Source: Planctomycetota bacterium (GTDB lineage: Bacteria; Planctomycetota; SZUA-567). From it: a stretch of DNA of 48,351 bases. The stretch lies in assembly GCA_031254915.1 (NCBI GenBank), contig JAIRTL010000063.1, forward strand, positions 1-48,351. The letters are read 5' to 3'. The notes under the pieces were generated by a model, which saw only the letters and a program-made list of their open reading frames with translations, was not told where the DNA came from and did no database searches. Below are positions 16,493-24,455 of the stretch, one piece after another (position 1 is the stretch's first letter; each line of letters starts with the position of its first letter). Made by a program: the position numbers and the translations under genes.

Positions 16493-17608
16493 ATGAACAA
16501 CAACACGTTCGGCCGCCTCTTCTCTGTCGTCACCTTCGGAGAAAGTCACGGTCCTGCCGTCGGCTGCATCATCGACGGCTGCCCCGCCGGAGTCCCCCTG
16601 GCGGAGTCGGACATCCAGCCCATGCTCGACCGGCGTCGTCCCGGTCGCCGTCCGGAAGTCTCCATACGCCGCGAGGACGACCAGGTACGGATCCTCTCCG
16701 GCGTGTTCGAGGGCGCCACCACCGGGCATCCGATTTGTCTGCTCATGGAAAACCGGGACCAGCGCCCCGACGACTACGAAACGTTGCGCCATATCTTCAG
16801 GCCGGGTCACGCCGACGCGACGCACGAGGTGAAATACGGCATACGCGACCATCGCGGCGGCGGCAGGTCGTCGGCGCGGGAGACGGCGGCGCGGGTCGCG
16901 GCGGGAGCGGTCGCGCGGCGGATGCTGATGGAAAGCCAAACCTGCAACCGGATCAGAGTGACGGCGGGACTTGTCAGGCTCGGAAACGTGATGGCGGATG
17001 TTTCGCGCTGGCGGGACGACGCGATCGACTCGAACCCGTTTTTCTGTCCCGATCCGGACGCTGCGAAGGCCATGGCGCGGGAACTCGAAGATGCGGCAGG
17101 CAAAGGCGATTCGCTGGGCGGGATCGTCGAAGCGCGTGCCGCCGGCGTCCCGCCGGGACTTGGCGAACCGGCTCACGACCGGCTGGATGCGCGCATCGCC
17201 CAGGCCTGCATGGGCGTTAACGCCGTCAAGGGCGTCGAGATCGGCGATGGCTTCATGGCGGCGGCGGCGCGGGGAAGCGGGAACAACGACCCCATGCGTT
17301 CGCCCGCCTCCGGCGCGTTCGCCGACGCGTTCCTCGCCAATCACGCAGGCGGCGTGCTCGGCGGCATTTCCACCGGGCAGACGATTGTCGTCCGCGCGGC
17401 GGTGAAGCCGACGCCGTCGATCCGCCTGCCGCAGCAAACGGTGAATGCGTCGCTCGAGAACGTCGACGTCGAAGTCGGCGGCCGGCACGATCCGGCGGTG
17501 GCGATCAGGGCTGTCCCCGTCGTCGGAGCGATGCTCTGGCTCACGCTTGCCGATTTCGCCCTGCTCAACATGACGCGGCGCATCCGCAAGCAAGGAGGGG
17601 GCCTATGA
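16493..17608 (+). CDS. aroC: chorismate synthase
   Basis: A 371-residue FMN-dependent enzyme that eliminates phosphate from EPSP to give chorismate, the last common step to Phe, Tyr and Trp. Signatures seen: TFGESHGPAVGCIIDGCPAG at the N-terminus, RRPGRRPEVSIRREDD, the HIFRPGHADATHEVKYGIRD block and the GGGRSSARETAARVAAGAVA block. GGISTGQTIVVRAAVKP comes later. Length is normal. The ATG at 16493 has AAAGGG nine bases upstream and lies just after the attenuator. Its TGA overlaps the pheA ATG by four bases. Confidence 0.97.
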   Translation: MNNNTFGRLFSVVTFGESHGPAVGCIIDGCPAGVPLAESDIQPMLDRRRPGRRPEVSIRREDDQVRILSGVFEGATTGHPICLLMENRDQRPDDYETLRHIFRPGHADATHEVKYGIRDHRGGGRSSARETAARVAAGAVARRMLMESQTCNRIRVTAGLVRLGNVMADVSRWRDDAIDSNPFFCPDPDAAKAMARELEDAAGKGDSLGGIVEARAAGVPPGLGEPAHDRLDARIAQACMGVNAVKGVEIGDGFMAAAARGSGNNDPMRSPASGAFADAFLANHAGGVLGGISTGQTIVVRAAVKPTPSIRLPQQTVNASLENVDVEVGGRHDPAVAIRAVPVVGAMLWLTLADFALLNMTRRIRKQGGGL

Positions 17609-18570
17609 AAACAACGCGCGCGCTCATCGGCAAAATTGACGATTCCATCCTTGACCGGTTGTGCCGGCGCGGCGACGGAAAGCTCAGCGCATCGGCGATC
17701 GTGCCGGTCCGGCGTGAAATCTCCTCAGCTTCTCGCCCCGTGCGGACGCGGATAAAGGTCGCCTACCTGGGACCGGAAGGCACCTTCACCCACCAAGCGG
17801 TTCTCGCCCGCTTCGGATCGTCCGCCGACTTCGTGGCGAGTCAGACGATCGACTCCGTCTTCGACCTGGTGAAAAACCACACCGTCGACTACGCCGTCCT
17901 TCCGGTGGAAAACACGCTGCAAGGGGTGGTGGGGCAGACGGTCGACCTGCTGGGCAAAGCCGGTCTGCCGCTCATCGTGGACGAAATCGTGACGCCGATC
18001 AATTTCGTTCTCGCGTCCCGCTGCGACACGCTTGACGAAATCCGCCGCATCTATTCGAAGCGCGAGGCGTTCCCGCAATGCGCGAAATTCCTCAACCAGC
18101 CGGCGCTGGCGCGGGTGGAACACGTCCATTCCACCTCGACGGCGGAAGCGGCGCGGCAGGCCGCGTCGGAGCCCGGGGGCGCGGCGCTGTCGCCCGGCAT
18201 CGCCGCGACCATGGCCGGCCTTCCCATCCGCTTCCGGAACGTCGAAAACAACGCCCGCAACAAAACGCGCTTCCTGGTGCTCGGCCACCGCCAGCCGGAG
18301 CGCACCGGACACGACCAGACAAGTGTCTTCGGGAAGGTCAGGAACGTCGTCGGCGGCCTGGTGGACCTGCTCCGCAGCTTCTCCGACCGGGGCATCAACC
18401 TGACCAGGATCGAATCCCGGCCCATGGACGACGCGGTCGATTTCGAAAGCTGGTTCTATATCAATTTCGACGGCCATATCGACGACGAGCCGGTACGGGA
18501 AATCATCGCCGAACACGACATGATCTGGCTCGGCAGCTTTCGCCGCCGCGACGGAGGGATGCCTCGATGA
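17605..18570 (+). CDS. pheA: prephenate dehydratase with vestigial chorismate mutase domain
   Basis: A 321-residue enzyme converting prephenate (or arogenate) to phenylpyruvate (or Phe). The catalytic domain starts at about residue 50 with KVAYLGPEGTFTHQAV and has VDYAVLPVENTLQGVVGQT. It ends with NKTRFLVLG, which contains the TRF motif. The C-terminal ACT domain (from about 235) has an ESRP motif and probably binds Phe for feedback control. The first 48 residues match only the two ends of an AroQ chorismate mutase: IGKIDDSILDRL (start of helix 1) and KLSASAIVPVRREISSASR (last helix). About 40 residues with the catalytic core are missing, so mutase activity is not expected. Four-base overlaps join it to both neighbours. 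Confidence 0.9.
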   Translation: MKTTRALIGKIDDSILDRLCRRGDGKLSASAIVPVRREISSASRPVRTRIKVAYLGPEGTFTHQAVLARFGSSADFVASQTIDSVFDLVKNHTVDYAVLPVENTLQGVVGQTVDLLGKAGLPLIVDEIVTPINFVLASRCDTLDEIRRIYSKREAFPQCAKFLNQPALARVEHVHSTSTAEAARQAASEPGGAALSPGIAATMAGLPIRFRNVENNARNKTRFLVLGHRQPERTGHDQTSVFGKVRNVVGGLVDLLRSFSDRGINLTRIESRPMDDAVDFESWFYINFDGHIDDEPVREIIAEHDMIWLGSFRRRDGGMPR

Positions 18571-20012
18571 TCTGCGTACCGATAACCGCGAAGTCGAACG
18601 CCGACGCCATGGCGCTTCTCGAACGCGCTGCGCGCGAGCCAGCCGACGTCCATGAACTTCGCTTCGACCTTCTCGACGAAGCGCCTGACATCGAGGGGCT
18701 GATCGCCAAATCGGCGCGGCCGGTTCTCGCGACCTGCCGGTCGAGGAAACAGGGAGGCGGTTTTTCCGGTGCGGCGGTGGACCGCGCCCGCATCCTGCAG
18801 CGCGCGATTGAGGCCGGAGCCGGTTACGTCGACGCCGAAGAGGACGTGATTCCCCTGCTCCGTCGGCGGGACGGCGTCGTGATCCTCGCGAGCTGGCATG
18901 ATTTCACCGAAACGCCGGACACGCTCCGGAACGTCGTCGCGCGCCTCGCGGCGACCGGATGCGACTGGGTCAAGTTCGCCTCTTTCGCGAACAGTCCCGA
19001 GGACAACCTCAAAGTGTTCGACGCGCTGGCGACGAGCGGGAAGCCGGCTATCGGCGTCGCCATGGGTGAAATGGGCCTTCCCAGCCGCGTTCTTGGTTTG
19101 TCGCGCGGCTCGCGGCTGACGTTTGGTGCGCTCGGACCCGGCTTCGAGTCGGCGCCGGGACAAACCACCGCCCGCGACCTGGCCGAAACATACCGGGTGA
19201 AAAGTCTCACGAGGCAATCAGCCGTCTACGGCCTCCTCGGCGACCCGGTGCGCCATTCCATCGGCTTCAGAATCCACAACCGCGCCCTGGCCGCGAATGC
19301 GATCGACGGAGTCTATATGCCTTTTCAGTGCCCGGACGCGCGCGTTTTCCTCGACGCCATGCCGGATCGCCTCGGCATCCGCGGACTGTCCGTCACCATG
19401 CCGCACAAGCTCGCAGCGCTCGAGTGGGCGACGGAGACTACCGGAATCGCGCGGGCGGCGGGCGCGGCGAACACGCTTTTGCGCACCGATACGGGCTGGC
19501 TCGCGGACAACACGGACGTCCCGGCGGCGGCTGAAGGCATTTCGGCGTCCGCTTCCGGGGCAGAACTCGATGTCGCGGGAAAACCGGCGCTTATCCTCGG
19601 CGCCGGCGGCGTCGCGCGCGCTATCGGGGTCGCGCTCGCCTCGCTCGGCGGCCACGTGCACGTATCGGCGAGGGATTCGGGAAAGGCGTATCTGCTCGCG
19701 TCGACGATGGGCTGGATCGCGACACCCTGGCCCGGTAGGGAACGGGGAACATGGGCGGTCGTCGCCAACGGCACGCCCATCGGCATGATTCCGGAAACGG
19801 AGGATACTCCCTTCCCCGCCGGCGGCTGGCGTCCCGGCATGGTCGCCTTCGAATCCGTGTACAGCCCGCGCCGCACCCGGTTCCTGCGGGAAGCGGAGGC
19901 CGCCGGCGCGGCGACTGCCGACGGGTACGAGATGTTCATGCGCCAAGCCGCCGGTCAATTCAGGCTGTGGACCGGCCGGGAGCTTCCGCTGGAACTTGCG
20001 GCATCGGACTGA
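18567..20012 (+). CDS. aroDE: fused type I 3-dehydroquinate dehydratase / shikimate dehydrogenase
   Basis: A 481-residue two-domain enzyme for steps 3 and 4 of the shikimate pathway. Residues 1-212 form the class I dehydratase: ELRFD (Glu30, Arg32), ASWHDF (His111) and the Schiff-base Lys136 in DWVKFASF. Residues 218-481 form the NADP-dependent dehydrogenase. It keeps Ser231, Lys279 (TMPHK), Asn300, Asp315 (NTD), the GAGGVARAIG loop and a C-terminal Gln. One shikimate-binding Ser is replaced: HSIGFRIHN stands where HSxSPxxHN is usual, giving Gly233. The same order of domains is known from plants and chlamydiae. ATG at 18567 overlaps the pheA stop. Confidence 0.92.
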   Translation: MICVPITAKSNADAMALLERAAREPADVHELRFDLLDEAPDIEGLIAKSARPVLATCRSRKQGGGFSGAAVDRARILQRAIEAGAGYVDAEEDVIPLLRRRDGVVILASWHDFTETPDTLRNVVARLAATGCDWVKFASFANSPEDNLKVFDALATSGKPAIGVAMGEMGLPSRVLGLSRGSRLTFGALGPGFESAPGQTTARDLAETYRVKSLTRQSAVYGLLGDPVRHSIGFRIHNRALAANAIDGVYMPFQCPDARVFLDAMPDRLGIRGLSVTMPHKLAALEWATETTGIARAAGAANTLLRTDTGWLADNTDVPAAAEGISASASGAELDVAGKPALILGAGGVARAIGVALASLGGHVHVSARDSGKAYLLASTMGWIATPWPGRERGTWAVVANGTPIGMIPETEDTPFPAGGWRPGMVAFESVYSPRRTRFLREAEAAGAATADGYEMFMRQAAGQFRLWTGRELPLELAASD

Positions 20013-20050
20013 CAATTTCGAAAACTGCTTTGTCCATCCATACAGTCGCG

Positions 20051-20347
20051 GTAGAAATGGACCTTTCGGCCCACCCCCCGTACAGATCCGGACATGCGGG
20101 ATCACCGCATCCGGCTCCTGCCTCGAGTGATGGCGCCAAAACGGTTCAAAGGATAGTCATGACATATACGGGCATCAGGCAAGGAGCGCTTCACCAGACG
20201 ATGCATCCGTTCCCATGTGGTGCGGGTCTTTTGGCTGCGCCGGTTCAGGGCGCGATGCCAGAGGCGCACCACCTCATTGTGGAAGCGGTATATTGCCTGG
20301 TTGTTCGTGGGGACACCGTAATGCCGAAAATGCCCCATGAGCATGCT
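20051..20347 (-). pseudogene. group II intron remnant: reverse transcriptase C-terminus with domains V and VI
   Basis: On the minus strand an 80-residue fragment begins MLMGHFRHYGVPTN and contains EVVRLWHRALNRRSQ and TWERMHRLV. This is the C-terminal thumb/maturase end of bacterial group II intron reverse transcriptases. Downstream lies a domain V-like hairpin (20117-20083) beginning GAGCCGGATGCGG with a TGAT loop, then a domain VI-like hairpin (20080-20051) around GGGCCGAAAGGTCC. Everything 5' of the thumb is gone and a stop precedes the first codon, so the intron cannot splice or move. Architecture resembles class C introns. It sits antisense inside the aromatic operon, between aroDE and aroK. 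Confidence 0.85.
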
Positions 20348-20475
20348 CCTCAGTCATCCCCTTACAGGGACAACCGCGGGAACGGGGCAGTCGTGGCTCG
20401 CTACGCCTTCAATTGATGAGACTTACACTCAATACACCATGCCGGTTTCAACCGGCGCTTTCGAAAGGCGCGAAG

Positions 20476-21039
20476 ATGAAAGCTGGGAAGATCGCCCTGA
20501 CCGGCATGATGGCTTCGGGAAAAACGACCTTGGGCAAAAAACTGGCGAAGCGGCTCGGTGTGCAGTTCGTCGACATCGACGAAGTCCTCGCCAAAATCGC
20601 CGGTATGCCGCCGGCGGACATTTTCGCGGCGCACGGAGAGGATGAATTCCGCGCGCTCGAACGCATGGTGATCCGTGAGGTCGTCAACCGCAGCGGACCA
20701 CTCGTCATCGCCCTCGGCGGCGGCTCGTACATTCAAAAGCCGGTGCGGGACGCGCTCCGCGGCAAGGCGCTGACCGTCTACCTCAAGGTCGCCGCGCCGG
20801 AAATCGCCCGCCGCCTGGAAGCCACGGACATCGCTTCGAGGCCGATGCTGTCGGGGCCGGTCGACTGGCGCGAACGCGCCGAAGCGCTCGCAACGGAACG
20901 AGAACCCGCCTACGCGCTCGCGGATCTGACTTTCCGCGCCGACGGGACGGACGCCGAATCGCTGTGCGGGCGGCTGTGCGAACGGATAACCGAAAAACAG
21001 GGCGAACGCGTCAGCCAATTGGAGGCTGTCAATGCCTGA
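20476..21039 (+). CDS. aroK: shikimate kinase
   Basis: A 187-residue kinase that phosphorylates shikimate at the 3-hydroxyl with ATP. Walker A is GMMASGKTT (residues 10-18), the shikimate-binding DID motif is at 33-35, an EDEFRALE segment supplies the binding Arg, and ALGGGSYI is the third substrate motif. A lid Arg appears in SRPML. The ATG at 20476 is taken because AAAGG is close ahead; an ATG at 20413 lies upstream without a ribosome site. The gene is separated from aroDE by 463 bp holding the intron remnant and overlaps aroB by eight bases. It may need its own promoter if the insertion disturbs the operon. Confidence 0.94.
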   Translation: MKAGKIALTGMMASGKTTLGKKLAKRLGVQFVDIDEVLAKIAGMPPADIFAAHGEDEFRALERMVIREVVNRSGPLVIALGGGSYIQKPVRDALRGKALTVYLKVAAPEIARRLEATDIASRPMLSGPVDWRERAEALATEREPAYALADLTFRADGTDAESLCGRLCERITEKQGERVSQLEAVNA

Positions 21040-22171
21040 CATCCCAGTGGCTGTGACCCGCCGCGATCATCTGTATATGATCCGCATCGGTTCCTATCTC
21101 GGCGACGCTCTTCGTTCCGTGGTTGAAGCCGCCCTGGGCGCATCCGACCATATCGTCGTCGCCGACGCCAGGGTTGCCGCCCTGCACGGCCTCGAGGCTG
21201 TTTTCGCGGCGACGCCGAAATGGCGGCATATCGAGATCGAGGCGGGGGAGTGGCGCAAGAACGCGGCGGATTACATCGCGCTGTGCGAACGTCTGCTCGC
21301 GCTGGGCATGGACAGGCAAACCGTCCTTGTGGCGATTGGCGGGGGCGTCACCGGCGACTTGGTCGGCTTCGCGGCGGCGACGCTGCTTCGCGGAGTTCGC
21401 GTCGTGCAGATTCCCACCACCCTCCTCGCGCAGATGGACAGTTCCGTCGGCGGTAAGACCGGCGTCAACATGGCGGGAGGGAAAAATCTGCTGGGCGCTT
21501 TTCACCAGCCCGATCTCGTCGTCGTCGATCCCGCGTTCCTTCGCACGCTTCCGGAACGCGAGTACACGGCGGGCCTGGCGGAGACGGTGAAGTACGGCAT
21601 CCTTGGCGACAAAGACTTCTTTTTCCGGTTGCTGGAGGACGCGGGGCGGCTTTTCACCCGCGACGCCGATGCGCTCGCCGCCGCCATCGAACGTTCCTGC
21701 CGCCTCAAGGCAGGGATCATCGGCGAGGATGAACTGGAATCAGGACGCCGCCGGCTTCTCAACCTCGGCCACACCTTCGGCCACGCGGTCGAGGCGCTCG
21801 CCGGCTGCGACGGCGCCATTCTTCACGGCGAAGCCGTATCGGTCGGCATGGCGATGGCGGCGCGCTTCTCGGAAAAACAAGGGCATCTCCACGCGGACGG
21901 CGCGGACGCGATCGAGAGCGGATTGGCCAGGCTGCGCCTGCCGCGCCGACTCGACGATCTTGCCGCCGTCGCCGGCGACGCGATCGTGGGCGCATTGCGC
22001 CGGCGATTGACGACGGACGAGCTTCCGGAAGCGCTTGGCAAAGACAAGAAAGCGGCGAAACGCGGCCTGACGCTTGTCCTTCCCTTCGGGATCGGCGACT
22101 GCCGTTCGGTCGAAGGCATTCCGGTCGCGGAGGCGGCGGCGTTTATGCGCGATTTCGCGCACTGCGAATAA
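21032..22171 (+). CDS. aroB: 3-dehydroquinate synthase
   Basis: A 379-residue NAD- and metal-dependent enzyme that cyclises DAHP to 3-dehydroquinate. Seen: the NAD-binding AIGGGVTGDLVGFAAAT, then QIPTTLLAQMDSSVGGKTGV, LGAFHQPDLVV, and the metal ligands in LNLGHTFGHAVEA and LHGEAVSVGM. Length is slightly above the usual 360. It overlaps aroK by eight bases and is followed by tyrA after 13 bases. Confidence 0.96.
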   Translation: MPDIPVAVTRRDHLYMIRIGSYLGDALRSVVEAALGASDHIVVADARVAALHGLEAVFAATPKWRHIEIEAGEWRKNAADYIALCERLLALGMDRQTVLVAIGGGVTGDLVGFAAATLLRGVRVVQIPTTLLAQMDSSVGGKTGVNMAGGKNLLGAFHQPDLVVVDPAFLRTLPEREYTAGLAETVKYGILGDKDFFFRLLEDAGRLFTRDADALAAAIERSCRLKAGIIGEDELESGRRRLLNLGHTFGHAVEALAGCDGAILHGEAVSVGMAMAARFSEKQGHLHADGADAIESGLARLRLPRRLDDLAAVAGDAIVGALRRRLTTDELPEALGKDKKAAKRGLTLVLPFGIGDCRSVEGIPVAEAAAFMRDFAHCE

Positions 22172-22184
22172 AGGAAAACGTCCC

Positions 22185-22985
22185 ATGAAACCCTTTGATA
22201 AAAGTCTCGGCATCGTCGGCTTCGGCGCATTCGGATGCTTTATGGCGGCGCACCTCGCGCCGTGGTTCCGCGTCACAGCCTGGGACAGCGCCGATATTCC
22301 CGCGACAGCGTTGCCGGAAAACGTAACCGCATCGCCGACCATCGCCGAAGTCGCGGCCTGCGACATCGTCGTCTTCGCGGTGCCGTGGAAGTCGCTCGCG
22401 GACGCTGCAGCCATGGCGGCGCCGCATATGAAGCCGGAAGCGCTGGCGCTCGACGTGACGTCCGTGAAGCGGGGGCCGGCCGCGCTTCTGCCGAAAGCTC
22501 TGCCCGCCCACGTCGACATCCTGTGCACGCATCCCCTCTTCGGCCCGCAGTCGGGAAAAAACGGCATCAGCGGCCTGCGGATGGCGCTGTGCCCGGTGCG
22601 CATTGAAAAGGATCGCTACTACCGGGTATGCGATTTTCTCACCGACCGGCTCGGCCTGCTCGTTTTCAAGACGACGCCGGACAAGCACGACCGCGAGATG
22701 GCGAAGGTGCAGGCGGTGACCCACTTCGTGAGCCGCGCCCTCAAGGAGATCGGCCTGGAGCCGTCCTGCATGGCGACGAGGGCATACGAAAAACTTCAGG
22801 AGTTTTCGTCCATCGTATTGTCGGATTCGTGGGATCTGTTCCTGACCATTCAAAACGGCAATCCCTACGCGGCGGAGACGCGGCGCAGCCTGCAACGGGA
22901 AATGGACAAATTGGAGGCGATGCTTCGCGCGGTGGACGGGCCGGTCAGGGAGCCAATGCCGCCCCCGTACGCCGCAGCATGGTGA
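22185..22985 (+). CDS. tyrA: prephenate/arogenate dehydrogenase
   Basis: A 266-residue NAD(P)-dependent oxidoreductase of the tyrosine branch. The dinucleotide fold starts GIVGFGAFGCFMAAHL. Catalytic-region motifs are LDVTSVK, ILCTHPLFGPQSGKNG and the later THFVSRALKEIGLE. The block around THPLFGPQSGKNG and the end of the protein resemble plant arogenate dehydrogenases more than E. coli TyrA. Arogenate may therefore be the substrate (inference). There is no chorismate mutase or ACT domain. AAAGGAAAAC stands before the ATG. Its last 41 bases overlap the end of aroA on the opposite strand. Confidence 0.88.
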   Translation: MKPFDKSLGIVGFGAFGCFMAAHLAPWFRVTAWDSADIPATALPENVTASPTIAEVAACDIVVFAVPWKSLADAAAMAAPHMKPEALALDVTSVKRGPAALLPKALPAHVDILCTHPLFGPQSGKNGISGLRMALCPVRIEKDRYYRVCDFLTDRLGLLVFKTTPDKHDREMAKVQAVTHFVSRALKEIGLEPSCMATRAYEKLQEFSSIVLSDSWDLFLTIQNGNPYAAETRRSLQREMDKLEAMLRAVDGPVREPMPPPYAAAW

Positions 22986-24267
22986 AAAAGTCCGGGCAGG
23001 TCTTTTTCACGCAGCCGGGGTTTTGAATCGCGATACCGTTGGCCGCCGCGCCGAGAACGGCGAAGGACATGGCGACGCGGTGGTCGTCGAGGGGATCGAT
23101 AACGACATTGGCGATGTTTTCGCGGCGTAGGGGATGGACGGCGATGCCATTCTCCGTTTCGTCCGTCTTTGCGCCCAGGCTCCGGAGGATGGCCGCCAGC
23201 GCGGCGATGCGGTCGGATTCGTGGCCGCGAATATGGCGAAGGTTTGTCATCGCGATCGGCTTGTCGGCGAACACGGCGAGTACGCCGAGGGTGAGCGCCA
23301 TTTCGGACATCGCCCGCATATCAATGGAGAAACCGCCGCGCAGGGGATGCGGCGGCCCGGATACGACGACGCCGTCCGAGGGATCGACGGCGCACCCGAG
23401 ACGGGTCAGAACGTCGAGGAATTTGATCCCGGGCTGTCGCGACGCGGCGTCAAGGTTCGCCACGCCGACCCGCCCGCCGGTAACGGCGGCGAGGGCGAAA
23501 AAATAACCGGCTGTGTTCGCGTCCGCCTCGATCGTGATGTCCGCGGGCGCATAGCGCCGCGGCTCGAAATCGACCAGAAGCGCGCCGTCCTTCCAGGACC
23601 GCTTCGACCCGACCCCGAAGCGACCCATAAGGTCGAGCGTGATGTCGATATAGGTTTCCTCCGGATCGAGGTCGTCGATCCGAACCGTCGCCGGCTTTCG
23701 GCAAAGCGGCGCGGCGAGCAGCAACCCGGAGGCGAACTGGCTCGAGGCGCGGGCGGACACGGGCGTCTCGCCGCCGGACAGCCCCCCTCCCCGCACGCGG
23801 AGAGGAAAGGACTTTCCCGGTTCGACGAATTCGAGCCGTGCGTTCCAGCCTTTCAGCGCGCCGACAAGCGGCGTCAACGGGCGGCCGGCGAGTTGCGGCG
23901 TCGATACGAGCGTCCAGTCGCCATCCGTAGACGCGGCGAGAAGACCGGGGAGAAAGCGCCCGACCGTGCCGGAGGAACCGATCCGTATTTCCCCGGCGCG
24001 GACGGGGAAGTCGAGGCCTGCGCCGTCGATATGAAGCGCGCCGCCGACGAGACGCGTGCGCACACCCAACGCCGACAGCGTGCGAAGCGCCGCGTCGGTG
24101 TCGTCGGACGCGAGAAGACCGCGGAGAACGGAACGGCCGCCGGCGCAGGCGGCGAGCAGTATCGCCCGGTTGCCGACGCTTTTGCCGCCGGGAACGGCAA
24201 GCGTCCCGGATGCGGGCTTCCGGAGCGGGAGAATGCGCACGAGGGCGGGGAATTTGGCATCTGACAC
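22945..24267 (-). CDS. aroA: 3-phosphoshikimate 1-carboxyvinyltransferase (EPSP synthase)
   Basis: A 440-residue enzyme that joins PEP to shikimate-3-phosphate. Seen: PGGKSVGNRAILLAA (catalytic Lys), SARASSQFASGLLLA, TIEADANTAGYFFALAA, and HIRGHESDRIAAL followed by DDHRVAMSFAVLG. The PEP/glyphosate loop reads GSSGTVGRFLPG instead of the class I GNAGTAMRPL; Gly, Thr and Arg are kept but the Pro is Phe. It is the only aro gene of the cluster on the minus strand, convergent with tyrA and overlapping it by 41 bp. It therefore lies outside the attenuated operon. The start ATG at 24267 has no strong ribosome site. Confidence 0.94.
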   Translation of the reverse strand: MSDAKFPALVRILPLRKPASGTLAVPGGKSVGNRAILLAACAGGRSVLRGLLASDDTDAALRTLSALGVRTRLVGGALHIDGAGLDFPVRAGEIRIGSSGTVGRFLPGLLAASTDGDWTLVSTPQLAGRPLTPLVGALKGWNARLEFVEPGKSFPLRVRGGGLSGGETPVSARASSQFASGLLLAAPLCRKPATVRIDDLDPEETYIDITLDLMGRFGVGSKRSWKDGALLVDFEPRRYAPADITIEADANTAGYFFALAAVTGGRVGVANLDAASRQPGIKFLDVLTRLGCAVDPSDGVVVSGPPHPLRGGFSIDMRAMSEMALTLGVLAVFADKPIAMTNLRHIRGHESDRIAALAAILRSLGAKTDETENGIAVHPLRRENIANVVIDPLDDHRVAMSFAVLGAAANGIAIQNPGCVKKTCPDFFTMLRRTGAALAP

Positions 24268-24300
24268 GGTGAATGCGATCCTTTAACGGTGCGGCGGCGT

Positions 24301-24430
24301 TATGGCATTTTGAGAAATCCCGTGAATATTGGATTCAGGCGCCGGCTCGACCGGCGGTTTGGCGAAATAAAGTCAAAGGAAGATGACGCGACCAAATCAA
24401 AATATTCACGAAGATTCCAAAAATGCTCTA
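24301..24430. repeat. inverted-repeat element between aroA and the DAHP synthase gene
   Basis: Imperfect 30-bp inverted ends. CGTGAATATT (24321-24330) pairs perfectly with AATATTCACG (24401-24410), and TGGCATTTT-type outer sequence (from 24303) matches AAAATGC (24420-24426). The centre holds a further hairpin, CGCCGG (24340-24345) with CCGGCG (24351-24356). The total of about 130 bp with palindromic ends resembles a miniature inverted-repeat element, but it could also be an operator or leader structure for either divergent aro gene. Confidence 0.5.
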
Positions 24431-24455
24431 CGCAACGGTGATAAACGGAGAAAAC

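Noticed and set aside
20320..20345. Third copy of the CATTTTGA palindromic end (AAAATGCCCCAT)
   Set aside because: These bases encode the conserved GHF of the intron reverse transcriptase, so the match is better explained by coding sequence.
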